A stretch of 64,000 bases of DNA from Nephrocerus scutellatus (lineage: Eukaryota; Arthropoda; Insecta; Diptera; Pipunculidae): NCBI GenBank assembly GCA_947095585.1, contig OX352762.1:50485843-50549842 (forward strand), written 5' to 3'. Positions 11,193 through 22,950 of the stretch are shown here, piece by piece. Positions within the stretch are counted from its first letter, which is position 1. Each line of letters starts with the position of its first letter. A model generated the notes under the pieces. That model worked only from the letters and a program-made list of their open reading frames with translations, was not told the origin of the DNA and did no database searches. The position numbers were made by a program, and so were the translations under genes.

Positions 11193-11671
11193 TCTACACT
11201 CCATGCCTGAGCATGACAGCATACAAAGTAATGAGAGTACGATCGGCGGTCGTTAGCCTATGACAACAAAATGCACAGAGAGCATTATAAGCAAGCGAGC
11301 GCTGATCATAAAAAAGTAAATAACGTTCGGTCACTTACCCTTGCTGTGCATGGCACTGACCGAGCATGCAATAAAATTATAAACAAAATAAGTCACTTGC
11401 CTGTGCTGGTAAATATGTCACATCAGCAATATAGGCAAGCGACCTAAAGCAATAATACCAAAATGCTGACCAGCACTAATCGATCTAAACTAGTATGCAT
11501 GTGTGTACATTTTATATTCTTATTCAATTATGTAGTATGTTTTTAAGTCTTTGAACACCTATAAATAAGCAACAATTATCCAATAAAGATTACTTCGAAA
11601 TAGAACGTCAAAATTATACCACCGGCATTTTATTAGGCTTGCGAGCCTTAAATTCTACAGGTATCAAAAAG
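11193..11671 (+). repeat. LTR 1 (5'-truncated)
   Basis: Near-identical to LTR 2 at 13,527-14,013 from acactccatgcc onward. It lacks the terminal TGTTGGC. It has a TATA-like ctataaataagc and an aataaag signal near its 3' side, and ends in ctaca. Both features support + orientation. Confidence 0.75.
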
Positions 11672-13372
11672 ATCCACTCTAATTGGAATCCCACCTTAAG
11701 TGCAGGAAACTGCCTAAAGGTCTAAGTCGAAGGCGAAATAGCCAGGACTAGTGGAGGACTAAGTAAAGAACGAGCGTTATCCATTAAATGGCGATCATGC
11801 CTTTACATTGCTATTACCTTTACATGGCGACCCTACCATGCCTACCTGGAATCTTCGAATCTTCTAAATATTACCAGATCCTACCTTTACTAAACGACCC
11901 AAGTTTTTAATACGACCAATTACAAAGTCTTGACATATAATTTTTAACTAATGTCCAGTGAGGAGCAGCTAGCCATCGCAGCCGAATACATCAGAAAAGC
12001 TGACTTCTAAATAACTACATCCAGTAGGAATCTTCGCAGCCATAGACAATTGGAATCCAAGTGAGAACTGACTTTAGCATTACTGCCAGTTTTTTCACCA
12101 ACACCTCACATAACGACAACGAAAAAAAAATTAAAATGAAGATAAACAACAACGCATGGAAAATGGCCGCCCGAGGACAACCTAATTTGCTAGGGACAAC
12201 AAGAATCCGCCTACTAGAGAAGAAGCTACTACTTCAGTATGCGCCAAGCGCCCGAATTACAGCAATCAAGGCTTATGCACATATACTCGTATTCTTATAT
12301 GAGTGGCGTAAAGAAGGCAATCAAACTTTATCGAACAAAAGATGTATGACGCCCATATTTGATGCTACAGAATATGGACTATCAATACTACCAAGCCTTA
12401 TACAACAATTGATGCCAAAAATCAACATAATGAATTCAATATCTGCCAATTCTTCAGTTACTGGATCAGATGATATTGGTGAAGTTTCTATAATGCAACA
12501 GCCAGATACAAATATAAGTCAAATATCCTCGACATCAGGAGCAGTGAACGGTTCACAAATACAGCAAACGTATTCGTATTAATTATTATATTATCTTTTA
12601 AAATGAAATACTTTAAACGCCTTTACAAAATTAAAATAAACTTATAAAATTTTTATAATGACTTCAACAAACGTAAAAACAATACAAAAACCTAAGTCTA
12701 GACCGTGACGAATTACTTATAAAACTCAAAACGACTGACAACTTTACGACATTAATTCCACTAGAACTCCACTTCCACGAACTATTTTTAATAAATTAAA
12801 CAGAATTCGAAGAAACAGTCGCGTTTTCAATAACTACCATGGATATTAAATAATTGAGCTTATAAAATATAACAGTTTCGAGGACGAAGAATATGAAAAA
12901 AAATATATTGATACAATCCTGGGATCCAACAATGTTTTGGCATACATCCCAATAAAGAATTGCACACTCATAAGAAGGAACAAGGGTGGCACTACAGCCC
13001 GAGCGGCATCATTTTTCGATTTGTTGTCAAGGGACGTGCATCACATCTGCGGACCATTAATAAATTATACATTACAAAAGAAGAAATGAAGTAATCCAAG
13101 GAAAGCACTACAACCCAAGCGGCAGAATTTGGCAAAATACTGTTAAGGGATGTGCAAAAACTCTGCGGATCAAGATGAAATAAGAAGATATATATTACTA
13201 AAAATGAATTAAAGAAACTTGCAGGTGGCCGCCAAGAATGCAATGAATACATGAAATAAGATTTAAGAAGAGTAATGTAAATGTGCAACAAATAAATGAA
13301 TAAATATATAATTAAATTACCGATCCTCATAAAAAGAAAAAAAAATTTGATTACCGTATTACATAAAACACC
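11672..13372 (+). mobile_element. Internal region of a small LTR element
   Basis: After LTR 1 comes ggtatcaaaaagatcc, the position of a primer-binding site, though I cannot match it to a particular tRNA. The leader has a short frame starting near 11,951 (MSSEEQLAIAAEY), which stops early. A 173-residue frame follows at 12,061-12,582. No protease, RT, or integrase motif is present. Around 13,000-13,150 two imperfect ~75-bp repeats share cactaca-cc-agcgg. This looks non-autonomous, or heavily deleted. The leader's first ~150 bp recur after LTR 2. Confidence 0.6.
12061..12582 (+). CDS. Unrecognised ORF in LTR element (gag-like position)
   Basis: A 173-residue frame in the position where gag would be expected. 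I do not recognise it by motif. It is lysine- and arginine-rich in the first half ([21 protein letters not shown]) and serine/asparagine-rich in the last third. No zinc knuckle is visible. The start codon chosen is the first in the frame; the region upstream to 11,951 is also weakly coding in appearance. It may be a truncated gag, or chance. Confidence 0.3.
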   Translation: MRTDFSITASFFTNTSHNDNEKKIKMKINNNAWKMAARGQPNLLGTTRIRLLEKKLLLQYAPSARITAIKAYAHILVFLYEWRKEGNQTLSNKRCMTPIFDATEYGLSILPSLIQQLMPKINIMNSISANSSVTGSDDIGEVSIMQQPDTNISQISSTSGAVNGSQIQQTYSY

Positions 13373-13526
13373 AGCGCTAACATTGTATTCAAGGTTAGAT
13401 CGATTCTTTATTCCTATAGTTAATTGCATTCCTCATATTGCCTTCTGCATATGAACCGCAATTAAAATATTACAGCATAAACACTCAACGAGTGAACGAA
13501 CAAAAAAAAGAGTGTTATTACTTTGT
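13373..13526 (-). pseudogene. Env leader remnant, second copy of a 55-bp segment
   Basis: The segment accagcgctaacattg... (about 55 bp) occurs both at 11,144-11,192 and here. On the minus strand it is in frame with the env-like start (KNRSNLEYNVSAG). The copy here extends about 100 bp further, to the LTR 2 edge. The env leader is therefore present on both sides of the small LTR element. Confidence 0.5.
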
Positions 13527-14013
13527 TGGCACACTCCATGCCTGAGCATGACAGCATACAAAGTAACGAGAGTACGATCGGCGGTCGTTAGCCTATGACA
13601 ACAAAATGCACAGAAAGCATTATAGGCAAGCGAGCGCTGATCATAAAAAAGTAAATAACGTTCGGTAACTTACCCTTGCTGTGCATGGCACTGACCGAGC
13701 ATGCAATAAAATTATAAACAAAATAGGTCACTTGCCTGTGCTGGTAAATATGTCACATCAGCAATATAGGCAAGCGACCTAAAGCAATTAAGAATGTTCG
13801 GTATGCAATAATACCAAAATGCTGACCAGCACTAATCGATCTAAACTAGTATGCATGTGTGTACATTTTATATTCTTATTCAATTATGTAGTATGTTTTT
13901 AAGTCTTTGAACACCTATAAATAAGCAACAATTATCCAATAAAGATTACTTCGAAATAGAACGTCAAACTTATACCACCGGCATTTTATTAGGCTTGCGA
14001 GCCTTAAATTCTA
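13527..14013 (+). repeat. LTR 2 (complete, 487 bp)
   Basis: Starts TGTTGGCACACTCC and ends in TTCTACA, the usual TG...CA termini. It holds ctataaataagc and ccaataaag in + orientation. A purine-rich tract (aaaaaaaagag) lies 10-20 bp upstream, consistent with a polypurine tract. It is followed by the same leader as LTR 1 up to 14,178. Confidence 0.75.
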
Positions 14014-14179
14014 CAGGTATCAAAAAGATCCACTCTAATTGGAATCCAACCTTAAGTGCAGGAAACTGCCTAAAGGTCTAAGTCGAAGGCGAAATAGCCA
14101 GGACTAGTGGAGGACTAAGTAAAGAACGAGCGTTATCCATTACATGGCGATCATGCCTTTACATTGATATTACCTTTAC

Positions 14180-15165
14180 GCAGGAATGAAGTGCCAACGT
14201 ACACTATCTGATGGCAACCATAATGGATTATAGGCTATTTCGTTCAATGCTTTTCTAACATCAATCTCCGGTATTCTTTTTGCACCGACGAAAGTGATAC
14301 CATTATCACTGTACATGTCTGTAGGAACACCTCTTCTTGACGAGAATCTTCGAAATGCAGCTAAAAAAAATGCTTCTTTAGTAAGGTCGGATACTATTTC
14401 TATGTGCATCGGTTTTGTACACAAGCAAACAAATATTGCAATGTACCCTTTTTAGGATTTATGGCCCCTTCCTCTAGTTGTTCGTATCACCAACATGTTT
14501 TACACCTTCTGATCATCTCTTTTACTATATTTTTTCCATGAACAATCCAAAATTGACGTCGTAAGTAGCGTGGAGTGCTTCAGTAAGTAGTTTGTTAATG
14601 TGATCATTATTGGGCAGTATAATTGATGTTTTTGTTGATACGGTGTACTGGCTTTATTAAGGCGTCCTCCCACTCTTAATAAATTATTCACATCTATAAA
14701 AGGATTAAGTGACTTTAGTTTGCTTTTATGGGACACAGCTTTACCTATTTGCAACAAAAGAATTTTGGCATGAAAATATTGTTGTTGTATTAGAAAAATA
14801 AAAGTGTTAAAGGATTGTTTTTTTTTTTTTATAAAGAGACTCATTGTCAAGGGAGCACTCCCTGAATGACTTGCGTCACGGCAATAAGTTGGGCTAAGCC
14901 CTTTATTAAATTTAAAATGAAATAAAAATCGAAGAAATGTAATTTACAATATATATCACATTTCTCACGTTTGTAGCCGGTTTCAACTTTTTTTATCAGA
15001 ATTCTTTCTGATTCATTGAAAAAGCAATACGGAAAAACGAACACGAAAAACTAAAACGACGCGAGTCCAAATGCTTTCGTCAATCATGGTCAGGGGAAAC
15101 TACAAAAAACCTTGACCAAGAAAATATTACAAATTTTAAAAATAATGTAGATAATATTGATAATC
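14180..15165 (-). pseudogene. BEL/Pao pol: integrase region (minus-strand element)
   Basis: The minus-strand frame at 14,176-14,424 reads HIEIVSDLTKEAFF, FSSRRGVPTDMYSDNG and FVGAKR, the integrase core with the second catalytic Asp in SDNG. The frame at 14,500-14,850 has NLLRVGGRLNKA, the integrase head. A further frame at 14,847-15,044 includes VTQVIQGVLP, consistent with the stretch upstream. Frames are broken by shifts. The element's gag is at 23,000-24,840 on the same strand; the intervening DNA is LINEs A and B. Protease, RT and RNase H were not found, so those parts were lost. Confidence 0.75.
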
Positions 15166-17446
15166 ATTTTTTTTTTAATTATATATTTTATATTCAATAA
15201 AAAGCTTATGAGCACTTCAACCTTCATATTCATCCTTCAGGAAGTTGTTAGCGGCTAATTTGAAGGTCTGCAGATTATAAGAATCGGGAAACACGGGATC
15301 TTCCAATTGATTCCACATCGAAGAGACTCTCGGAAAAAAGGAGGATTTAATGTGTTGGGTTCTACAAGAAAAAAGTTTTTAGGCAAACCTATGTTGATTG
15401 GACCTTAAACGAGTGTTTACGTTACTCACAAGAGGACCTGGAATTAGAGAACGGGTTTCTAAAGCACATCTACCGTTGTAGAATTTGTAGAAAACAGATA
15501 ATGCTTCTACATTTCGTCTGTGCTCCAAAGTATCAAGAGACGAAGTAATGGATACATCGTTTATCAAACGTATAACTCTATTTTGAACTCCATCAAGATG
15601 AACCAAATGAGATTTTGGAACCCCTCCCCACACATATGAATTAAATTATAAAATTGGTCTAACATAAAATTTATATAATCTTAATATTTCTGAGGGAGTG
15701 AAGTAGAAGTTACAACGTCTTATGAAGCCCAAACATTGGCTAGCTCTTTTTGAAATTTCATAAATATGCTCTTTCCAGGAAAGATCACTTGATACTTTTA
15801 AACCTAACAACTGCAGTGAATCTGATCTCGCAATATGGACACCATTAATAACAGGTGAAACGTAATGTTCTGAGAAAAAAGACAAGACTAAAATTTATTT
15901 GGATTAAATTCTACTCTATTAGATCTGCCCCAATCAAGAATGACTTGAATGTTCGACAGAATTATTGAATGCATTAATTCACGCGAACCTATCAGCCGAG
16001 AATTGCATTCGTTTTGACTGACAAACTCAATGGAAGCCGATAGTGTTGTATCATGAGCAAATGAATGGATATCACAAGTTGTAGAAGACAACAGGTCGTT
16101 GATATATATCAAGAAGAGCGTGGGCGACAAGGATGACCCTGGAGGCACTCCAGCATTGATCCCATGTGAAGCTGATGATTTTTTTTTTTTTTTTTTTATA
16201 ATTCGCGCACGCTTCAAGGGGTTCGCACCCTTATAATGCTCAGCTATATGCTTGGCACAGCGTGGGCGTTAAGGAAGAGGAGGAGAAAAGAGGAGATGTC
16301 TATGAGCTTGTGTTTTAAATGCCTGTGGATCATAGTGATGTGGGAAGACAGAGCTTGGCAGAGCATTCCACATACGAGTTGTACGGCTGAAGAACGAATC
16401 CCTGAATTTAACTGTACGTCCGAAGATGGGCTTAAGGGTAAACTGATGAGCACTTAGAGCGCCACGAGTATTGCGGTTGAATTCAAGGAGAGGTGGCATG
16501 CAGCTGGCTATTTCTCTTGAGCACCGCTGGTAGAAGAAGCGATAAAACAGTGACAAGCAAGAAACGTTCCTGCGGTGTTCAAGCGAATCAATCGATTTCG
16601 CTGTATTTTCGTCACCGATAAGTTTTATCGCGCGGTTTTGTATTCTATCTAGCTGATGCAAAGTAGTCTTAGGCGCACCAGACCAGATATGGCAATTGTA
16701 CTCAAGTTTGAATTAGAGAACGGGTTTCTAAAGCACATCTACCGTTGTAGAATTTGTAGAAAACAGATAATGCTTCTACATTTCGTCTGTGCTCCAAAGT
16801 ATCAAGAGACGAAGTAATGGATACATCGTTTATCAAACGTATAACTCTATTTTGAACTCCATCAAGATGAACCAAATGAGATTTTGGAACCCCTCCCCAC
16901 ACATATGAATTAAATTATAAAATTGGTCTAACATAAAATTTATATAATCTTAATATTTCTGAGGGAGTGAAGTAGAAGTTACAACGTCTTATGAAGCCCA
17001 AACATTGGCTAGCTCTTTTTGAAATTTCATAAATATGCTCTTTCCAGGAAAGATCACTTGATACTTTTAAACCTAACAACTGCAGTGAATCTGATCTCGC
17101 AATATGGGCACCATTAATAACAGGTGAAACGTAATGTTCTGAGAAAAAAGACAAGACTAAAATTTATTTGGATTAAATTCTACTCTATTAGATCTGCCCC
17201 AATCAAGAATGACTTGAATGTTCGACAGAATTATTGAATGCATTAATTCACGCGAACCTATCAGCCGAGAATTGCATTCGTTTTGACTGACAAACTCAAT
17301 GGAAGCCGATAGTGTTGTATCATGAGCAAATGAATGGATATCACAAGTTGTAGAAGACAACAGGTCGTTGATATATATCAAGAAGAGCGTGGGCGACAAG
17401 GATGACCCTGGAGGCACTCCAGCATTGATCCCATGTGAAGCTGAAG
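15166..17446 (-). mobile_element. CR1/jockey-like LINE A, 3' part (tandemly duplicated)
   Basis: Inserted in the BEL/Pao element. The 3' end is at a T-run near 15,168 (poly(A) on the minus strand). Frames on the minus strand carry the RT motif NAGVPPGSSLSPTLFLIYIND, a degenerate catalytic box FAHDTTL where FADDTTL is expected, and the post-catalytic LKVSSDLSWKEH, RRCNFYFTPSE and GVQNRVIRLI blocks. The region appears twice because of the duplication described at 15,441-17,977, and the first duplicate unit also includes the LINE B 3' end at about 16,183-16,705. The loss of one Asp indicates an inactive polymerase. Confidence 0.8.
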
Positions 17447-17977
17447 ATTTTTTTTTTTTTTTTTTATAATTCGCGCACGCTTCAAGGGGTTCGCACCCTT
17501 ATAATGCTCAGCTATATGCTTGGCACAGCGTGGGCGTTAAGGAAGAGGAGGAGAAAAGAGGAGATGTCTATGAGCTTGTGTTTTAAATGCCTGTGGATCA
17601 TAGTGATGTGGGAAGACAGAGCTTGGCAGAGCATTCCACATACGAGTTGTACGGCTGAAGAACGAATCCCTGAATTTAACTGTACGTCCGAAGATGGGCT
17701 TAAGGGTAAACTGATGAGCACTTAGAGCGCCACGAGTATTGCGGTTGAATTCAAGGAGAGGTGGCATGCAGCTGGCTATTTCTCTTGAGCACCGCTGGTA
17801 GAAGAAGCGATAAAACAGTGACAAGCAAGAAACGTTCCTGCGGTGTTCAAGCGAATCAATCGATTTCGCTGTATTTTCGTCACCGATAAGTTTTATCGCG
17901 CGGTTTTGTATTCTATCTAGCTGATGCAAAGTAGTCTTAGGCGCACCAGACCAGATATGGCAATTGTACTCAAGTTT
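15441..17977. repeat. 1.27-kb tandem duplication spanning the A/B junction
   Basis: Unit 1 is 15,441-16,709 and unit 2 is 16,710-17,977. They are direct repeats offset by about 1,269 bp and almost identical; differences include gatatggacacc versus aatatgggcacc, gctgatga versus gctgaaga, and one base in a T-run. Each contains the last part of LINE A joined to the 3' end of LINE B. At the unit boundary ctcaagttt is followed by gaattagag instead of tgggcgaat. Confidence 0.92.
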
Positions 17978-18415
17978 TGGGCGAATAAAAGCCTTGTAAA
18001 TGGTAGCCAGATCAGAGGGAGTGAAATATTTCTTGCACCGGGCTAGAAAACCTAAACATTTCGCAGCATTTTTAGCGACGGTAAATATGTGGTCATTCCA
18101 ACGAAGCTTGTCGTTAACGCACATACCGAGAATTGCGAGATTTTCAGTTTCCTCGATGCAAGTGCCATTCATGGATAATGGCATGGGGTTTAGGATTCGC
18201 TTGGATGACAGGAGACAGCATTGGGTTTTGGAAGCGCTAAATTCTACTCGATTGTTTTCTCCCCATTGTATTATGCTGTCAAGGTCAGAATTTAACGTGC
18301 TAAACATACGAAGTTGTTTGAGTTCCACATCAGAGGTGAAGGGACGTTCCTCAAACTTATATGAGAAGCTGAGAGTGCTGTCGTCAGCGAAAGAGTAAAT
18401 TGGATTAGAAGTCAC
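17537..18415 (-). pseudogene. LINE B RT palm/thumb frame (292 aa)
   Basis: Continues the RT of LINE B. It starts with YSFADDSTLSFSY, carrying the catalytic double Asp, and continues with IIQWGENNRVEFSASKTQ, GMCVNDKLRWNDHI, IYKAFIRPKLEYNCHIW and IQNRAIKLIGDENTAKS. This order is standard for non-LTR RTs lacking RNase H. It ends near the poly(A) tail. The catalytic residues are intact here, unlike in LINE A. A truncated duplicate of its last part is at 16,269-16,661. Confidence 0.85.
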
Positions 18416-18515
18416 AGATAAGAGATCATTAATAAAAATGAGAAAGAGTGTCGGGGACAGAACAGAGCCCTGGGAACGCCAGCATTTATGTGGTGTATTT
18501 CAGATTTGAAACCGT

Positions 18516-19817
18516 CTAAAACAACTTGAATTGAGCGGTCCAAAAGATAGCTTCGATGATAATCCATTGAAGCAGTTTATCATCGACACCATAAGCACGC
18601 ATTTTAGACAAAAGAGCTTGATGCCAAACTCTGTCAAATGCCTTTGAAATATCGAGTGCAACAGCTTTGCTTTCTCCAAAATGATGCAAAGATCGGTTCC
18701 ACTGTTCGGTGAGATAGACCATCAAATCACCAGTAGAACGTTGCCCACGAAACCAATACTGCCGGTCACTAAGGATTACGTTGGTTTCAAGATATTTCTT
18801 AAGCTGATAATTGATCAGCGTTTCCATGACCTTGGAAAGAATGGATGTAAGTGCTATGGGTCGGTACGAAAAAGGAGACGACGGTTCGCCTTTTTTGGGT
18901 ATGGGCTGGACAAATGCTGTTTTCCAACTTCTCGGGAAGAGTCCAGAAGAATAGGATAGATAGAAAAGCTTACGCAATGGTAATTCCAGCTTGGAAGAAC
19001 ACCTATTCAGAACTAATGGAGAAATACCATCTGGACCAGCGGATTTGTATGTGTTAAGATCATTTAAAACTCTAGCAACTGCACGAGTACGAAAAAATAT
19101 CTGTCCCATAGAGTGTTCAATACTCTGAGGTGCAGGAGGCGGCAATGCACAATCTGGAAGCGTAGAGCTAGCTGCGAAATGCGCAGCAAACAGATTGGCC
19201 TTGTCCATAGAGCTGACAACTGGAATGTCATTATAAATGAGCGTTGGAATCGACGACGAGGCTGAATTTTTGATTCTTTTCACGAAAGACAAAAAATTTT
19301 TACTACCTATGGGACATTGTAATATTTTTTGCCTTATTTTTCGGTCGTAGGCGAATTTGACTCGCCGAAGATGGGCATTGCAATCATTTATTGCTCGTTT
19401 AAACTTTTTTCGGTTTTCCTCGGAAGGCTTTGCTTTGTAAAACCGAAAGCATACCTCTCTAATCCTAAAAGCCTCTTTACAGCTCAAGTCATACCATCCA
19501 TCTTCCTTTGATTTGATAGATTTATTCCTAAAAGGGATAAACTTTCTCATACCAATAAGAATGATGTTTGTTATTGCATCAGCGGCGGCATCCACGTTGC
19601 TATCGCGAAACAATAGCGACCAGTTATAACTCCCAAAGAGGTTGTTAAGGCCGTCCCAATTGGCTTTCTCGTATTGCCATACTATTTTTTTGGGAGTTTT
19701 TTCTCTAACTACGTGGTTTATTGACGAGAAATTAGCTGATACTACACAATGGTCTGATGAGCCTAGGGGCGATAATACATTGACGGAGTATTTATCAGGA
19801 CGAGAGGTAAGGAACAA
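18516..19817 (-). pseudogene. LINE B endonuclease end and RT fingers/palm (433 aa)
   Basis: A 433-residue open frame within LINE B. The first ~25 residues (LGSSDHCVVSANF) are the end of the AP-endonuclease domain with its SDH motif. A linker follows, and then RT motifs from about residue 240: NDLNTYKSAGPDGISP, KKGEPSSPFSYRPI, QRSTGDLMVYL and ALDISKAFDRVWHQ, which holds the first catalytic Asp. The frame ends shortly after, at a shift; the FADD box is in the next frame (17,537-18,415). It is a genuine RT portion, disabled by a frameshift. Confidence 0.85.
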
Positions 19818-20885
19818 GTCTAGGGTGTTTGCGGAATGATTTGCAATGTCAGGTATTCGTGTAGGCTCATTTACAAGCTGAGTAAGGTGATTAAACTTAG
19901 CGAATAACTCAACACACCTTCCTTCGAGTGTTGTCTGGCCAGAATGACGAAGCCACCCAGAATTGTGTACATTGAAATCGCCCGCAATAACGATTTAATT
20001 TTTACGATTTCCAATTCTTAAGATGGAATCAGACAGTGCATCAAACTCGCTCTGAGTTGAAACACTGTCTAAGTGGGGGCTTCTGTAAAGGAAACAGTAG
20101 TAGATGTTGCGCTCATGTACCTTTACTTTGAGCCAAATGAAATTGAATTCCGGATTGGAACTCTGGCTAAATTGAGGCAAAAGCTGAAACGCAACATCTC
20201 TACGGACATAGATTGCGAGTCCGCGTCGAGGGAAAAATAATGGCACCAAGCTATACCCAGGTAGATTAAATTCCGATGCATCAGAATTATCAAATACCTG
20301 AGTTTCACTCAGTGCCAGAATTGCTGGCCTGTGGACGTGTACATGGTTAAACACAGCGAACGAATTCGTTCTCAGCCCACGTATGTTGCTGAGATCCACT
20401 CTGAAAACACACATAACTACAACAAACAAACACACAAAACACAACTTACCGCTTCTTTTTACCTAATTGAGAAGAGAATGTCTCAAAATGGATTATTAAC
20501 ACAAATTGTCGCCAGTGTTATGCCTTCACGACAAAATGAGTTAAATCACCAGTAGAAACAAACACTCACAATCCGTTATTCTAATAGCTAAAGAATTAGA
20601 TCATCAACAGACTGCCGCATACAAAATATACGACAGTTATATTTCACCAATTTCTTTAGCTGCGATGATGGGGATGGGGAACACGGACACTCACACTGCA
20701 CTTTGCACTTGTTAATCGGCGCCGATCACGCGAACCGTTGATTATTTTGCGAGCACTTTAATTTTGGTTTTGTTTTTGCGCAAGCACAATACACGACGTT
20801 GTTGTTTTTTTACTTCGCGTGTGCTGGAGTGCAGCACGACCGTGCGCAGCGGCGTTTGGGAGACGTTCCATGTAATGAGAGAGGA

Positions 20886-22409
20886 GTGTAAACTCTATCA
20901 AAAGCTTTAGAAATATCTAAGGAAACAACGCTTGATTCACCTAGGTTTTCAATGCTTCGCTCCAAACAATGAGTCAATGCACGTCATTAGTTCACCTGAA
21001 GAGTGATTTTTACGAAATCTATACTGAACATCGGATAAAAGAACATTTGAAACAACCCGTTTCCGGAAATAGATTTTAGACATACCTGGGCCTAGATTCG
21101 GGAGAATTGGAGGGCTTTGGTTAGTTAAAAGAAGGGTAGACGCACCAGCGAAATGAGAAGCTAAGAGATTAGCTTTCTCAATATCAGTTCTATAATGAAT
21201 ACCATTATGAAATAAAGACGGAATAGACGAATTATTGTTTGCAGTTTCTTTTAACCAATGCAGCAAACGACCAAAAGCTTCGACTGTTTGAATCAGAATT
21301 CAAAATTTTTCGCATGTTATCTCGAATCTTAAGGTGAAATATTATTTTTGACCTTTTCAAAATAGCGTTTGATCTGTTTCTAGCTATTCGAAACTTAACA
21401 AGGTTTTTTTTCAGAAGTACAATTAACGTAGTCCAAATGGGCTGCTTTTTTACACGCGACTGCTGACCTGCAATTTTCGTTAAACCAATTATTCTTACGA
21501 GTATTTTTTTTTAAATGAAGATGGAATGCAATTTTTCATTTCTAACAAAATGGTTGTCGTAATAAGTTGAGATGCTTCATCAGCATTATTGCTGGAAAAG
21601 CAGGTTGACCAATCAAATGAGCTATAAAATTGGTTCAGGTGCTCCCAGTTAGCATTTTTATAGTGCCAGAGTAGCCTTTTATGTGTAGGCTCTATAAAGG
21701 CAGGAGTTACTGAAAATTTGGCTACTACCAATGCATGGTCTGAAAGTCCTAATGGAACAGATACATCAATTGAATATTTATCTGGCATAGTAGTTAGAAA
21801 TAAATCTAAAAGGTGAGGAGATTGACCAGAAGTATCAGGATACCTAGTTGGCTTATCAACGAGTTCGGTGAGAAGATTAATATTTGAAAATAGTTCTGCA
21901 GTTTCACCAGAACTATCTCTACCATTCGAATAGGTCAACCATGAATCATTGTGGACATAAAAATCGCCCAAAACAACAATTTCTGATAATCGTGAGGATT
22001 GGTAAATTTTGTCTATAGTTTCTGATAAGTAAATCAACTCTTTTTTAGTATCATCAGGTGACAAATTTGGACTACGATAAAGGGAACAAATAAACATTGA
22101 ATGGTTTGAAATTTTAATTTCAATCCATATCGTATTGAACATGGGATTACTGTTTGGATAAATAAAATTAGGTATACTAAAACTTATGTCATGACGAATA
22201 AAAAGAATAACCCCACGATGTGGAACCAAATAGTCGACACGAGAATACCCCGGACTATGAAAATCATTCGGGGTACCCATATAAGAGGCCTGCGTTTCAC
22301 ATAAACTTAGAACCGCAGGTTTATTCGCGTCAAGATGTGCCACGATCGAGTTGAAATAACTTTTAATGCCTCGGATATTTGTGAAATGAATTTCAAAATA
22401 TGAATTCAT
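20886..22409 (-). mobile_element. CR1/jockey-like LINE A, 5' part
   Basis: The minus-strand frame 21,495-22,409 (304 aa) is an AP-endonuclease: FTNIRGIKSYFN, VLSLCETQASYM, HRGVILFIRHD, SLYRSPNLSPDD, VVLGDFYVHND (where GDFN is usual, so an active-site Asn is replaced), and LGLSDHALV. A shifted frame at 20,949-21,266 gives the RT linker with a deletion joining RKRVVSNVL to LSDVQYRFRKNHSSGEL. The last readable part is SLDISKAFDRV near 20,900, and LINE B then intervenes. It is the same LINE as 15,166-17,446. Confidence 0.82.
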
Positions 22410-22950
22410 TTCACAATGTAAAAATACCGAACCCGGTAAGATTGTGAAAATAAATGTAAAATTAGTATAGAATAAAATAAAAAATTAAAAATATTAAAAA
22501 TAACAACAAAACTAAGAAGAATTTCTAAAAACCAACCACTCAATAGAGACACTTAACTGATTCGTATATAGTACTAGGCCTTATAAACAAAAAAGGCACG
22601 CACAACTACCAAGTCAGAAAGTCAATAAAAATTCTGCTTATAAAAACTACTCAAACAAAATAAATTATTTTAAAAAATTTGAAAAAATTGAAATTAAAAA
22701 TACTATTTCTACAATGATTGCTGATAGATTGTGACAGTGTAGCAAAACAACAGACTCGTTACTGTTTGTTTGTGGTCCTTTGGGTTGGCGTAGCTTGCTT
22801 CTTATGACTGACTGACAAAATGTCCACTTTTGCTAGCCAAGGGAGGTTTTTTCTAGCGGATGTGATGATTTGCCAACTCTCCAAACTCCAGAAAAATTAA
22901 AGCAACACAACAATAAACACTAATGGACACAAAACACAACCCGAAATAAA
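22410..22950. other. LINE A 5' leader or BEL flank, non-coding
   Basis: AT-rich and without open frames. It lies between the LINE A endonuclease start and recognisable BEL/Pao gag sequence. The junction of the two elements falls somewhere in it, but I cannot place it. The stretch 22,740-22,880 is less AT-rich and may be the LINE A 5' end. Confidence 0.4.

Larger units (their letters stand above)
17447..20885 (-). mobile_element. CR1/jockey-like LINE B, near full length
   Basis: Inserted in LINE A. Its 3' poly(A) appears as a T-run at 17,447-17,465. Reading the minus strand: AP-endonuclease at about 20,400-19,700 (DLSNIRGLRTN, LALSETQ, then AGDFNVHN across a single TAA stop at about 19,995, and SSDHCV); RT at 19,817-17,537 (SYRPIALTSILSKVME, ALDISKAFDRVWH, NAGVPQGS region, FADDSTLSF). 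Frameshifts occur near 18,516 and 18,470. No RNase H domain follows. The 5' end lies near 20,885 but cannot be fixed because LINE A lost about 60 codons at the junction. Confidence 0.85.

Noticed and set aside
16236..16457. + strand ORF of 73 aa repeated at 17,435-17,725
   Set aside because: Antisense to LINE B RT, and duplicated only because of the tandem duplication.
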